Shown here one piece after another: positions 1 through 7,490 of a DNA stretch of 30,184 nt (within the stretch, counting starts at the first letter, position 1; each line of letters begins with the position of its first letter). Source of the DNA: DATFYI01 sp035315125 (GTDB lineage Bacteria > Chloroflexota > Anaerolineae > Anaerolineales > Anaerolineaceae). The notes under the pieces are model-generated. The model did no database searches and was not told the DNA's origin. It saw nothing but the letters and a program-made list of their open reading frames with translations. Location of the stretch: the NCBI GenBank assembly GCA_035315125.1, contig DATFYI010000194.1, positions 1-30,184 of the forward strand. The letters are read 5' to 3'. Made by a program: the position numbers and the translations under genes.

Positions 1-110
1 GCAAAAATGCGCGGTACCAATTCATTCGCGGGCGGCAATAATTAAAACGGTTGATTCTTTTCGGTTAGAATTAGATTTCGGCGCTGCTTGGCAGTGTTGG
101 CTGGGCGCTG

Positions 111-743
111 GTGAAGTTTTTTGGATCGGATAGCATGGATGAGATAGCTCTGGTGCAGGCTGCTCAACAAGGCGATCTGGATGCGTTCAATCGCCTGATT
201 TTATTTTACCAAAATCTGGCCTACAATCTGGCTTATCGTATGTTGTCAGATAGTCCGGCTGCTGAAGATGCCACCCAGACGGCCTTTCTGTCTGCTTATC
301 GGAATTTGAAAAATTATCGCGGAGGATCGTTCCGGGCCTGGCTGCTGCGCATGGTTACCAATACCTGTTACGACGAGCTACGCCGGTTGAAGCGTCATCC
401 CACCACCGCGCTTGAACCGTCCGATGCTGAAGATGACGAGGAGATAGAATCGCCGCGCTGGCTGGCAGACGACCATTTGAGCCCGGAACAGACCCTGGAA
501 CAATTAGAATTAGAGCGAGCCGTGCAAAACTGCATCAACAACTTACCAGAAGATTTTCGTTTGGTGGTTATTATGGTGGACGTGGAAGGAATGGATTATC
601 AAGAAGTATCCATCGCTGTCGGTAAACCATTAGGGACTATTAAAAGCCGCCTGGCGCGGGCTCGCCTGCGCATGCGGAATTGTTTGGAATCCGTCAGGGA
701 ACTTTTACCGGCTGGAATACGTCTTGAAAGGGAGGAAAGATAA
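111..743 (+). CDS. ECF-type RNA polymerase sigma factor (sigma-70 family)
   Basis: This protein should direct RNA polymerase to a small regulon and be held inactive by the membrane protein encoded next. It is 210 residues from a GTG at 111. An in-frame ATG at 135 (MDEIALVQ...) is an equally good or better start, because ECF factors usually begin just before this segment; neither start has a convincing ribosome site. Region 2 is seen at about residues 25-95, with the typical EDATQTAFLSAYRNL stretch, and region 4 near the C-terminus carries the helix-turn-helix (DYQEVSIAVGKPLGTIKSRL). An acidic linker separates them. The stop codon overlaps the next start (TAATG), so the two genes are translationally coupled. 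The length and two-domain layout fit the family well. The target promoter is unknown. Confidence 0.93.
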   Translation: MKFFGSDSMDEIALVQAAQQGDLDAFNRLILFYQNLAYNLAYRMLSDSPAAEDATQTAFLSAYRNLKNYRGGSFRAWLLRMVTNTCYDELRRLKRHPTTALEPSDAEDDEEIESPRWLADDHLSPEQTLEQLELERAVQNCINNLPEDFRLVVIMVDVEGMDYQEVSIAVGKPLGTIKSRLARARLRMRNCLESVRELLPAGIRLEREER

Positions 744-1714
744 TGAAAGTGCAACTTTCTCCCAAGGAATGGCAGCAAATATCGGAATATCTGGATGATC
801 AGCTCCCGCCCAAGGATAAGAACCAGCTCGAAGATCGAATTCGCCTGAGTCCTGACCTGCGAGCAGGGCTGGAGGAATTACGCCAGACCCGGCTGGTGTT
901 GCGAAGCGTCCCGCAGCGAAAAGCTCCGCATAATTTTACATTGACGCCTGAGATGGTTCGACCACGCTCCATTTCTCGCCTGTTCCCTGTTTTAAGTTTC
1001 TCATCCGCCCTGGCGACTATCTTAATTGTTGTAACGTTGGTATTAAAGCTGCTCCCTTCCGCCTCTTCCTCCAGCGCGCTGTCGGCGCAAAACCAGGCAG
1101 CGCCGGCTGCTCCGGCAGCACCCTTTACCTCGATGGCTGCTCAAAATAATGCCACCGTTGAAACACAAACTTCACCAACCGCAGAGATCGTTATCTGGGG
1201 TCAACAGCCGAACACCCTGCTTGCAAATAATTCCCAGAGGGTGGGCGCAGGCGCCGTACCCCAAACCAACCCATCTGCACCCACTACCGCTCCCCTGCTT
1301 GCCCCAGGTGCGATTGAGTCTCAGCCAGCCACCGCAGAGCCGGCGCAGGCGCCCGCGCTGGCTCCCGCTCCTGATTTGTCCAGCCCGCCGGTTGCTCCAG
1401 CTGCTGGGGCGACCGAACCGAATGCGCAGGTTCTGGCCGTACCGACCAATCCAGTCCCCATCAGCGCCGCACCAGTAAATCCCAAAAGAGCCAGCCCGAT
1501 CCTGGGTATCCCCGCCCATAATGATCAAGGTAAAATCATTACAGAAGCCACTCCACAGCCATCCGATACGGAACCCGCAACGTCTCAGCCGGCTGAATCT
1601 CAGCCGCAGGCGCAGTCATTCCCGTCCTGGATTCTGCTTGAAGCAGCCCTGGCCGTGATTGCGATTGCAACCGGTTTGGGGGCGTATTCTTTGTGGCGGA
1701 AAGCAAAAATGTGA
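743..1714 (+). CDS. Membrane-bound candidate anti-sigma factor, Pro/Ala-rich
   Basis: This is probably the anti-sigma factor for the ECF protein encoded just upstream. The start ATG lies in the TAATG overlap and has a strong GGGAGGAAAG ribosome site. The first 60 residues are an acidic/basic helical segment (EYLDDQL, LEELRQTRLVL) that resembles an anti-sigma domain. The HxxxCxxC zinc motif of the common ZAS class is absent. A transmembrane segment lies at about 83-105 and a second at about 296-317, followed by a short basic tail. The roughly 190 residues between them are dominated by Pro, Ala, Thr, Ser and Gln and should lie outside the cell. Both ends would then be cytoplasmic. The role is inferred mainly from position and topology; no partner specificity can be read from the sequence. 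Confidence 0.75.
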   Translation: MKVQLSPKEWQQISEYLDDQLPPKDKNQLEDRIRLSPDLRAGLEELRQTRLVLRSVPQRKAPHNFTLTPEMVRPRSISRLFPVLSFSSALATILIVVTLVLKLLPSASSSSALSAQNQAAPAAPAAPFTSMAAQNNATVETQTSPTAEIVIWGQQPNTLLANNSQRVGAGAVPQTNPSAPTTAPLLAPGAIESQPATAEPAQAPALAPAPDLSSPPVAPAAGATEPNAQVLAVPTNPVPISAAPVNPKRASPILGIPAHNDQGKIITEATPQPSDTEPATSQPAESQPQAQSFPSWILLEAALAVIAIATGLGAYSLWRKAKM

Positions 1715-2202
1715 GCGAAGAATCATCGGTCAAATATTGCCCGTTATGTGGCACAGCGCTTATCATACGCAGCCAATTCAGAGAGGGTCATTTGGCTTGC
1801 CCGGCTTGCGGTTGGATTTATTATGCTGATCCGAAGGTCGCCGCGGCGGTGCTGGTCGAACAAAATAACCGGGTGCTTCTGACTCGCCGGGTCAATGAGC
1901 CGGCGCAAGGCATGTGGAGCCTGCCGGCCGGTTTTGTCAACGCCTATGAAGACCCGGCCAGGGCTGCCGAGCGCGAGTGTCTGGAAGAAACCGGCCTGTT
2001 GGTATCCGTCACCGGCTTGGTCGACGTCGTTTCAGGCCGGGAGCACCGGCGGGGCGCCGACATCGTCATTATTTATCGAGCCGAGCTTAGGGGCGGCAGT
2101 TTGCGCGCCGGAGACGATGCGGATCAGGCGGCTTTCTTCGACCGGCAGGAGCTTCCCCCGCTGGCCTTCCGGGCTACCCGCCTGGTTTTGGGCGAGAAAT
2201 AA
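1711..2202 (+). CDS. Nudix hydrolase with N-terminal zinc ribbon
   Basis: Nudix proteins hydrolyse nucleoside diphosphates linked to another group. The family signature is complete: G, five residues, E, seven residues, then RECLEETGL, which supplies the metal-binding glutamates. Before it, two CPxCG knuckles (CPLCG and CPACG, about 20 residues apart) form a zinc ribbon like the one in NudC-type NADH pyrophosphatases and related ADP-ribose or NADH hydrolases. The exact substrate cannot be read. I chose the GTG at 1711 because GGAAAG sits 8 bases before it and because it overlaps the anti-sigma stop by four bases (GTGA). A GTG at 1693 is also in frame. The coupling to the sigma/anti-sigma pair suggests co-expression but not necessarily shared function. 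Confidence 0.9.
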   Translation: MSEESSVKYCPLCGTALIIRSQFREGHLACPACGWIYYADPKVAAAVLVEQNNRVLLTRRVNEPAQGMWSLPAGFVNAYEDPARAAERECLEETGLLVSVTGLVDVVSGREHRRGADIVIIYRAELRGGSLRAGDDADQAAFFDRQELPPLAFRATRLVLGEK

Positions 2203-2352
2203 TCGGGGGAAAGACCTTAACCACGAACCACACGAAATATAAAAAAAATCAATCCGTAGATTGTGTTGAAGGGCTTATCCCTGACGCCGTCAGCCGGAAA
2301 GCCGTAGGCATTGGTCTTTTTTCAGCGCCGTAGCGATCGCCAACTAGGCCAG

Positions 2353-2466
2353 GAGATTGCTTCGCAAAGCCTCGCAATGACACTCATTATGTCACTGCCG
2401 TATATGAACGAAGCAGCCTTCACTTACGAACGCCAATGAGATTGCTTTGGCGAATAAAGCATTCGC
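2353..2466. repeat. Two diverged copies of a GAGATTGCTT intergenic repeat
   Basis: GAGATTGCTT occurs at 2353-2362 and again at 2438-2447. The first copy continues with ATTGC/GCAAT self-complementarity around an AAAGC core, and the second ends in a perfect hairpin (GCGAAT, loop AAAGC, ATTCGC, 2450-2466). From memory, similar GATTGCTTCG...CGCAATGAC elements are scattered between genes in many Chloroflexota and other genomes. Identity as a genome-wide repeat is inferred from two local copies only. Confidence 0.45.
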
Positions 2467-2547
2467 ACCTGCGGCAAAGACACTTTTCCTAACTTGTGTA
2501 AGTCCTGAATTTTGTCTGGGTCTTTGATAGGGGTTATTTGACGGTTG

Positions 2548-2556
2548 TGATAGAAT
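2548..2556 (+). promoter_or_regulatory. Putative extended -10 promoter for ftsK
   Basis: TGA followed by TAGAAT forms an extended -10 box. It ends 24 bases before the ftsK ATG and leaves room for an AGGA ribosome site at 2567-2570. No good -35 hexamer is at the usual distance; a TTGATA lies 21 bases upstream. Confidence 0.4.
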
Positions 2557-2580
2557 TAAGATAAACAGGACTTTTGTTCG

Positions 2581-4986
2581 ATGCCAAAACCAGCTTTGAA
2601 ATCTAAAAAAAGCAGCCCCAAGACCTTTACCAAGAAAGCCAAGCCCCTGCACGAGACTAAACCCCGGCCGGCTGGAAAAAAGATGGCAAAAAAAACGACC
2701 GGGCGCAGGGCGTCCGCCAAACCTGGTTGGCATCTGAACAGCATTTCAAATGAGCGTAAGCTGGATGTGCTGGGGGTAATTCTGGCCCTGACCGGCTTAT
2801 TAACCCTGTTAAGCCTGGTATCGCGGCAGCGCGGCGATGTGACCGGTGCCTGGGTCACTTTAATTTTTCGTTTGACCGGTTGGGGAACCTTCATTCTGCC
2901 GGTGCTGATTCTCCTGGCAGGGCTGTGGCTGGTATTTAGAAATGTAGAAAAACTCCCGCTGCTTTCGGCCGAAAGACTAGTGGGTTTGGCCTTGCTGTAT
3001 CTCAATGTCCTGACCTGGATGCATTTGCTGGCCGGCGGTGGTTGGGATCTGGCAAACCAGATGAAAGGCGGCGGATATCTGGGTGCGCTGTTTGAACAGG
3101 CCTTTACCAGTGGATTGGGAACGGCCGGGGCAGTGGTGGTATTGGTAGCCTGGTTATTAATTGCTCTGGGTTTGACTTTTGATCTCTCCATACCCGATCT
3201 ATTCCGCAAAATCAGCCCTTTTTTCTCGCAACTATGGAAGAAAATTAGAGCGCAGCAGCTCGCCATCGCTGCGAGAGCAGCGTCCGGTCAGGCATCTAAG
3301 CCGTTACAGAATAATCAGACGCCGCCAGGCTCACAGGCCAGCCCGCTTCCTCCCGAGTTTCACTCCTTGAATTTTCTTCAGAAAAATGAGAAGCCAGCTC
3401 AAAGCGCTTCAGCCAACGCCACAGCCGGCTCTCAAGTTGGTTCGGCAGCACCGTCCATCCAGATAGCGCCTCAGCTTGGCGGCAGTACGGCGCCCAGCGC
3501 TGCAACTCCCTGGGTTTTGCCTGTGGTTGAGGCCATCCTCGATCCGGCTACGCCGGTTTCGATACAAACCAACCTCGATCAGGATCGCGCCCATTTGATT
3601 GAGGAGACCCTGGCTTCATTCGGCAGCCCGGCCCACGTGGTGGATATCTCGCGTGGCCCTACCGTTACCCAGTTTGGAGTAGAGCCGGAATTTATCGAAA
3701 ATAGAAACGGACGTACCCGGGTGCGGGTAAGTAAAATTGTCTCGCTGGCAGATGACCTGGCCCTGGCGCTGGCAGCGCCGCGCATCCGCATTCAGGCTCC
3801 CGTACCCGGCCGCAATTATGTTGGTATCGAGGTGCCCAACCCGGAGATCAGCCGGGTGACCCTGCGTGAGGTTTTGGAAAGTGAGGCGTTTCAAAAGGTT
3901 AGAGCCGTGCTCAGGTTTGCCCTGGGCCAGGACGTGGCGGGTAGATCGATCGCCACCGATTTATCATTACTGCCTCATCTGCTGATTGCCGGCACAACCG
4001 GCTCTGGCAAATCCGTGTGTGTCAATTCGATCCTGTGCTGTTTGCTGATGAATAATACACCTGTAGATCTCAGGGTTGTGCTGGTCGATCCGAAACGGGT
4101 TGAATTGACCAACTACAACGGCATTCCGCATTTATTGGCGCCGGTGGTAGTAGAGGCTGAGCGGGTGGTAGGCGCTTTGCAATGGATGCAGCGTGAGATG
4201 GATGCTCGCTATCACAAATTCGCACAGGCCGGAGTGCGTAATATCCATGAATACAATCAAAAGCAGTCAAACGATCATTTACCCTTTTTGGTAGTAGTCA
4301 TTGACGAGCTGGCCGATTTGATGATGCTGGCGCCGGACGAGACTGAGCGCAGTATTACCCGCCTGGCCCAATTGGCCCGCGCCACCGGCATCCATTTGAT
4401 TCTTGCTACCCAGCGCCCATCCGTGGACGTGGTGACCGGCCTGATCAAGGCCAACTTCCCGGCCCGCATTGCTTTTGCGGTGGCTTCGAACGTGGATAGC
4501 CGCGTCATCCTGGACCAGCCCGGGGCCGAACGGCTGCTGGGGCGCGGCGATATGCTTTATCAGGCTCCGGATGCATCTGCTCCGGTGCGTTTGCAAGGGA
4601 CTTATGTCTCGGAAAGTGAAATCCAACGCCTGGTGGATTATTGGCGGTTGCAGTCGGCAACGGTCGGGTCAAGCCAGGTGGCCGCCCAGGGTGAACCGGT
4701 TGATAGCCTGCCGCGCGGGGTTCCGTTAAAACAAACGCCGCTCTGGGAGGAAATTACCAGCACGGAAGACGGCGACCCGCTTTTGCCTGAAGCGATTGAC
4801 CTGATCCGGCGGGAAGGGCGCGCCTCGATCACATTGCTCCAGCGCAAAATGCGTATAGGTTATACACGCGCCGCCCGTTTGATCGATACGATCGAATCCA
4901 AGGGCATCATCGGCCCATCGCAAACCAATTCCCCGGTGCGCGAAGTGTTGGATTACGGTCCGACTGCTCCACCAAAAGAAGATTGA
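2581..4986 (+). CDS. ftsK: FtsK/SpoIIIE-family DNA translocase
   Basis: FtsK pumps chromosomal DNA across the division septum and helps resolve dimers at dif. At 801 residues it has the full family layout. A very basic N-terminus is followed by four hydrophobic segments between about residues 60 and 205 that anchor it in the membrane. A Ser/Pro/Gln-rich linker runs to about 305. Then come the alpha/beta motor domains, with Walker A GTTGSGKS at 471-478 and Walker B VVVIDE at about 571-576. The C-terminal winged-helix gamma domain (about 734-795, with RRKMRIGYTRAARLID-like residues) normally reads orientation sequences. The start ATG has AGGA 10 bases upstream. It is a single-gene unit, convergent with rsmE. 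Confidence 0.97.
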   Translation: MPKPALKSKKSSPKTFTKKAKPLHETKPRPAGKKMAKKTTGRRASAKPGWHLNSISNERKLDVLGVILALTGLLTLLSLVSRQRGDVTGAWVTLIFRLTGWGTFILPVLILLAGLWLVFRNVEKLPLLSAERLVGLALLYLNVLTWMHLLAGGGWDLANQMKGGGYLGALFEQAFTSGLGTAGAVVVLVAWLLIALGLTFDLSIPDLFRKISPFFSQLWKKIRAQQLAIAARAASGQASKPLQNNQTPPGSQASPLPPEFHSLNFLQKNEKPAQSASANATAGSQVGSAAPSIQIAPQLGGSTAPSAATPWVLPVVEAILDPATPVSIQTNLDQDRAHLIEETLASFGSPAHVVDISRGPTVTQFGVEPEFIENRNGRTRVRVSKIVSLADDLALALAAPRIRIQAPVPGRNYVGIEVPNPEISRVTLREVLESEAFQKVRAVLRFALGQDVAGRSIATDLSLLPHLLIAGTTGSGKSVCVNSILCCLLMNNTPVDLRVVLVDPKRVELTNYNGIPHLLAPVVVEAERVVGALQWMQREMDARYHKFAQAGVRNIHEYNQKQSNDHLPFLVVVIDELADLMMLAPDETERSITRLAQLARATGIHLILATQRPSVDVVTGLIKANFPARIAFAVASNVDSRVILDQPGAERLLGRGDMLYQAPDASAPVRLQGTYVSESEIQRLVDYWRLQSATVGSSQVAAQGEPVDSLPRGVPLKQTPLWEEITSTEDGDPLLPEAIDLIRREGRASITLLQRKMRIGYTRAARLIDTIESKGIIGPSQTNSPVREVLDYGPTAPPKED

Positions 4987-5034
4987 GACTGATTTTAGTT
5001 GCCTTTTATTCAATCTTCTTAAAAACCTACTACC

Positions 5035-5086
5035 TGTGAGCTATCAGCCATGAGCTACCAGCTAAGAGCTAAGAGCTTTTAGCTTT
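5035..5086. repeat. GAGCTA repeat cluster between convergent genes
   Basis: The hexamer GAGCTA or close variants recurs at least four times in 50 bases between the ends of ftsK and rsmE. The last part, AGCTAAGAGCTTTTAGCT, is nearly its own reverse complement and could fold as a hairpin. It may act as a weak bidirectional terminator or may simply be a dispersed repeat of the AGCTATCAGCTA type. Confidence 0.5.
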
Positions 5087-5087
5087 C

Positions 5088-5849
5088 CTATCCCATATCA
5101 CCCATTTCATATAAAACCAGCGCGGTCGCTACCAGTGCGGCCGTTTCCATGCGCAGGATGCGTTTCCCCAGGCTGACCGGAATACATCCGGCCCGGCGAG
5201 CTTGTTCCGCTTCCTGATCGGAATAGCCCCCTTCAGGACCGATCAACAGGGCCACATTCCGCTCTGCATTGCTGCCGCTGGCTGATCGCTGCAGGTAGCT
5301 TTGCAGCGCCTGTCGCAGGCTGACGCTCGTCTCCTTCTCCCACAGGAAGAGAACCAGTCCATGCTGGCTGGTGGTTTTGAGCGCCCGTTTGAATTTTAAA
5401 GCGGGGCTCAAGCTGGGCAGCAGGCCGCGCCCGGATTGTTCGGCGGCTTCGCAGATGATGCGATTCCAGCGTTCCTGCTTGCCGGAGATGTCTTTTTCCG
5501 TCTGCACCAGACTGCGGCTTGTTATAACCGGCGTGAAGGCCGCTGCCCCGGCTTCGGTGCATTTTTGCAGCATCGTCTCGAACTTTTCACGCTGGGTGAG
5601 ACCCAAATACAGGCTGACACGCCCGCTCGGTTCACCCTGGCAGGCTTGCCTGCCCTTGATTTTTCCGGTTACAGCATAAGCCGATGCCTGTGCGATCTCC
5701 ACCCGGTATTCAAATCCGGAATTGTCCAGCGCCATGACCTCTTCACCAATTTTTAAGCGTAGCACCTGGGATATTTGGTGGGAGATCGCTTCCGGGAAGC
5801 GGACTTCGCCAGCGTTTATGCAATCAGTCGGCAGAAAAAAACGGTTCAT
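5088..5849 (-). CDS. rsmE: 16S rRNA (uridine1498-N3)-methyltransferase RsmE
   Basis: RsmE methylates U1498 of 16S rRNA from S-adenosylmethionine. The protein has 253 residues, a normal family length. The N-terminal PUA-like part includes the typical H..QVLRLKIGEEV segment (about 24-38). The C-terminal SPOUT knot shows the diagnostic LLIGPEGGYSDQE stretch and the ending LGKRILRMETAALVA, which builds the cofactor site in this family. It lies 27 bases downstream of rsmI on the same strand, so the two 16S rRNA modification genes are probably transcribed together. The ribosome site (AAGAGAG) is weak but close to the ATG. Confidence 0.95.
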   Translation of the reverse strand: MNRFFLPTDCINAGEVRFPEAISHQISQVLRLKIGEEVMALDNSGFEYRVEIAQASAYAVTGKIKGRQACQGEPSGRVSLYLGLTQREKFETMLQKCTEAGAAAFTPVITSRSLVQTEKDISGKQERWNRIICEAAEQSGRGLLPSLSPALKFKRALKTTSQHGLVLFLWEKETSVSLRQALQSYLQRSASGSNAERNVALLIGPEGGYSDQEAEQARRAGCIPVSLGKRILRMETAALVATALVLYEMGDMG

Positions 5850-5876
5850 GCTCTCTTATTCAATTTGTACTGGGGT

Positions 5877-6560
5877 TTACTCGGGCTGAGCAAGGTCTTC
5901 GGCGCCAGTAATTACGACTGTATATTCCCCGCGCGGTTCTTCTTTCTCAAGTTGAGAAATCAGTTCTGCCAGGCTGCCTCGGCACACGCTCTCAAACAAT
6001 TTGGTCAGATCGTTGGCGATAGCGGCCCGGCGGTTGCCATAAACTGTCAAAGCGTCCTGCAGAAAGGCTTTCAGCCGATAGGGGCTTTCGTAAAAGATCA
6101 AGGTGTGTGGGCTGTTTTGATCTACTGTCAAAAAGCGCCGGCGCGCCCCTGCTTTATGGGGTGGGAAACCTCGAAATGTGAAGCTGTGCACTGCCAGCCC
6201 GGAAAGTATCAGGGCGGTGATCAAAGCAGTTGGCCCCGGAATGGCAGTGAGCGGCAAGCCGGCCTGAATGGCTGCCCGCACCAGCACGAAGCCAGGATCG
6301 GAAATAGCCGGGCTACCGGCATTGGTCACCAGCGCTACCGATTTACCTTCCTCTAACAAGGATAAAATTTTTGGAAAAACTCGGTCTTCGTTATATTCGT
6401 GAAAGGATAGCTGGGGCTTTTTGATATCGAAATGTTTTAGCATCAGCCCGGTCTTACGCGTATCTTCACTTACCACCAGATCTACAGCCCGCAGAGTTTC
6501 CAGGGCGCGCAAACTGATGTCGCCCAGGTTTCCGATGGGAGTGGCAACGATATAGAGCAT
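5877..6560 (-). CDS. rsmI: 16S rRNA (cytidine1402-2'-O)-methyltransferase RsmI
   Basis: RsmI 2'-O-methylates C1402 of 16S rRNA. The N-terminus (MLYIVATPIGNLGDISLRAL) and SEDTRKTG are diagnostic for this tetrapyrrole-methylase-fold family, as are FHEYNE, AIPGPTALITAL and FYESPYRL. At 227 residues it is shorter than the usual 270-290 and lacks the small C-terminal domain. The segment usually written DAGTPxISDPG reads NAGSPAISDPG here, a mild departure. The start codon sits six bases after an extended -10 box with no room for a Shine-Dalgarno, so the mRNA is probably leaderless. It is first in a two-gene unit with rsmE. Confidence 0.95.
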   Translation of the reverse strand: MLYIVATPIGNLGDISLRALETLRAVDLVVSEDTRKTGLMLKHFDIKKPQLSFHEYNEDRVFPKILSLLEEGKSVALVTNAGSPAISDPGFVLVRAAIQAGLPLTAIPGPTALITALILSGLAVHSFTFRGFPPHKAGARRRFLTVDQNSPHTLIFYESPYRLKAFLQDALTVYGNRRAAIANDLTKLFESVCRGSLAELISQLEKEEPRGEYTVVITGAEDLAQPE

Positions 6561-6566
6561 GCTGCC

Positions 6567-6575
6567 AGTATATCA
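6567..6575 (-). promoter_or_regulatory. Extended -10 promoter placing rsmI start at +1
   Basis: Read on the - strand, TGA-TATACT is followed by six bases and then the rsmI ATG. A transcript starting about seven bases after the -10 would begin at the start codon. Confidence 0.55.
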
Positions 6576-6621
6576 TGGAAAGATTAGTGCCGGCGCTGCG
6601 CTCATTCAGGTTAAATCGCTC

Positions 6622-7479
6622 CTACTCGATTATATCCGCTTCCCCGGGATGATAATGGCGGATGTAATACTGGTATAAACCCCACTGCAGGCGCTGGTGG
6701 TATTGAGTCTCTCTATCGCTCGGAATAGATATCCCCTTTAGCAGGGCAGGGACCAGGCTTTCGGTCTCTTCTGGAGCGGCTTTTTGAGCTGCCAGAGGCT
6801 CCAAAAGCTGGTGAACTCTATTGAGATAATTGATTTGCTTGTGGATTTGATCCTGGAGAAACAGACCGCCGCGTCCGCCCACTAAAAAGTAATCTTGATA
6901 AATAGGTGAAGATAATTCACGTAGTGTTTCGATCCAGGCAGGAATATCCGCGTTGGCAAGGAACGGGGGCTGGCCCGGCATGACTGCATCACCCAGAAAT
7001 ACAATGTGTTGTTCGGGTAAAATGGCCCAAATTGCGCCCACCGAAGGCCCTGGATGGTATTCCAGCACCATTGGAGAGCTATCCCAATGGATGCGCATTT
7101 GCTGGGTGAAGGTGATTTCTGGCGGCGCCCAACGGATACTGCCCAAGCCGTTGTAAAGCTCCCATTCTGCACCGCTTTCTACAGATTGGATTTTGAAAGT
7201 CACCGGTCGATTCCGAAAGACCTGGGCCATTTTTTCTTGGCCCAGTACGGTGCAGTCCATCGCACGCGTCCCCAGCGTACGGTCGAAATGGCCATCCAGG
7301 TTGATCAGCAGCCGGTCGACGCCGCCGCCCAGGTTGAGCAGCGCAGAACGCCACGAGCGAGTATCATCGGGCCGGAATGGCGCATCGATTAAGATTAAAC
7401 CGTGCGGCCAATTGATGGCCGCCAGTGTTACACCAGCATAGCTTGTTTCGATATTTACATGGGGTGCAATTTCTTGCAT
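6622..7479 (-). CDS. Metallo-beta-lactamase-fold protein with degenerate metal site
   Basis: The order of elements over 285 residues matches an MBL-fold hydrolase: an early LILIDAPF strand, a motif-1 loop, a strand ending FLGDAV, and a late GGRG turn. The metal ligands are mostly gone. Motif HxHxDH reads DGHFDR (D62, H64, D66, R67). The usual GHT histidine is P145 in HPGPSVGAIW. D164 remains in FLGDAV. The late PGHG histidine is R203 in GGRG. A two-metal hydrolytic site therefore looks impossible, and a binding or sensing role is more likely. It starts 11 bases after the histidine kinase stop with an AAGGAG ribosome site, so the two are almost certainly co-transcribed. Substrate unknown. Confidence 0.8.
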   Translation of the reverse strand: MQEIAPHVNIETSYAGVTLAAINWPHGLILIDAPFRPDDTRSWRSALLNLGGGVDRLLINLDGHFDRTLGTRAMDCTVLGQEKMAQVFRNRPVTFKIQSVESGAEWELYNGLGSIRWAPPEITFTQQMRIHWDSSPMVLEYHPGPSVGAIWAILPEQHIVFLGDAVMPGQPPFLANADIPAWIETLRELSSPIYQDYFLVGGRGGLFLQDQIHKQINYLNRVHQLLEPLAAQKAAPEETESLVPALLKGISIPSDRETQYHQRLQWGLYQYYIRHYHPGEADIIE

Positions 7480-7490
7480 TCAAACTCCTT

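Larger units (their letters stand above)
2203..2580. other. Repeat-bearing intergenic region before ftsK
   Basis: This 378-base stretch carries no credible gene. It holds pieces that look like dispersed intergenic repeats: an ACCACGAACCACACGAAAT segment near 2219, a GAGATTGCTTCGCAAAGC...CTCGCAATGAC unit at 2353-2382, and a diverged relative from 2438 with a small hairpin. A run of six T at about 2315 follows a G+C-rich stretch and could end the upstream operon, but no clean stem is seen. The last 35 bases hold the likely ftsK promoter. Confidence 0.6.

Noticed and set aside
1..110. Promoter of the ECF sigma operon (TTGATT at 51, TAGAAT at 66)
   Set aside because: The spacing between the hexamers is only nine bases and no other consistent pair is seen. 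The stretch may continue from an upstream gene outside the window.
2556..3266. A 236-codon open frame on the - strand opposite ftsK
   Set aside because: It lies inside the well-supported ftsK gene, has the Ser/Pro/Arg-rich look of an antisense frame, and shows no motif or ribosome site.
5775..6356. A 193-codon open frame on the + strand opposite rsmI and the start of rsmE
   Set aside because: It spans two certain genes on the other strand and has no recognisable domain.
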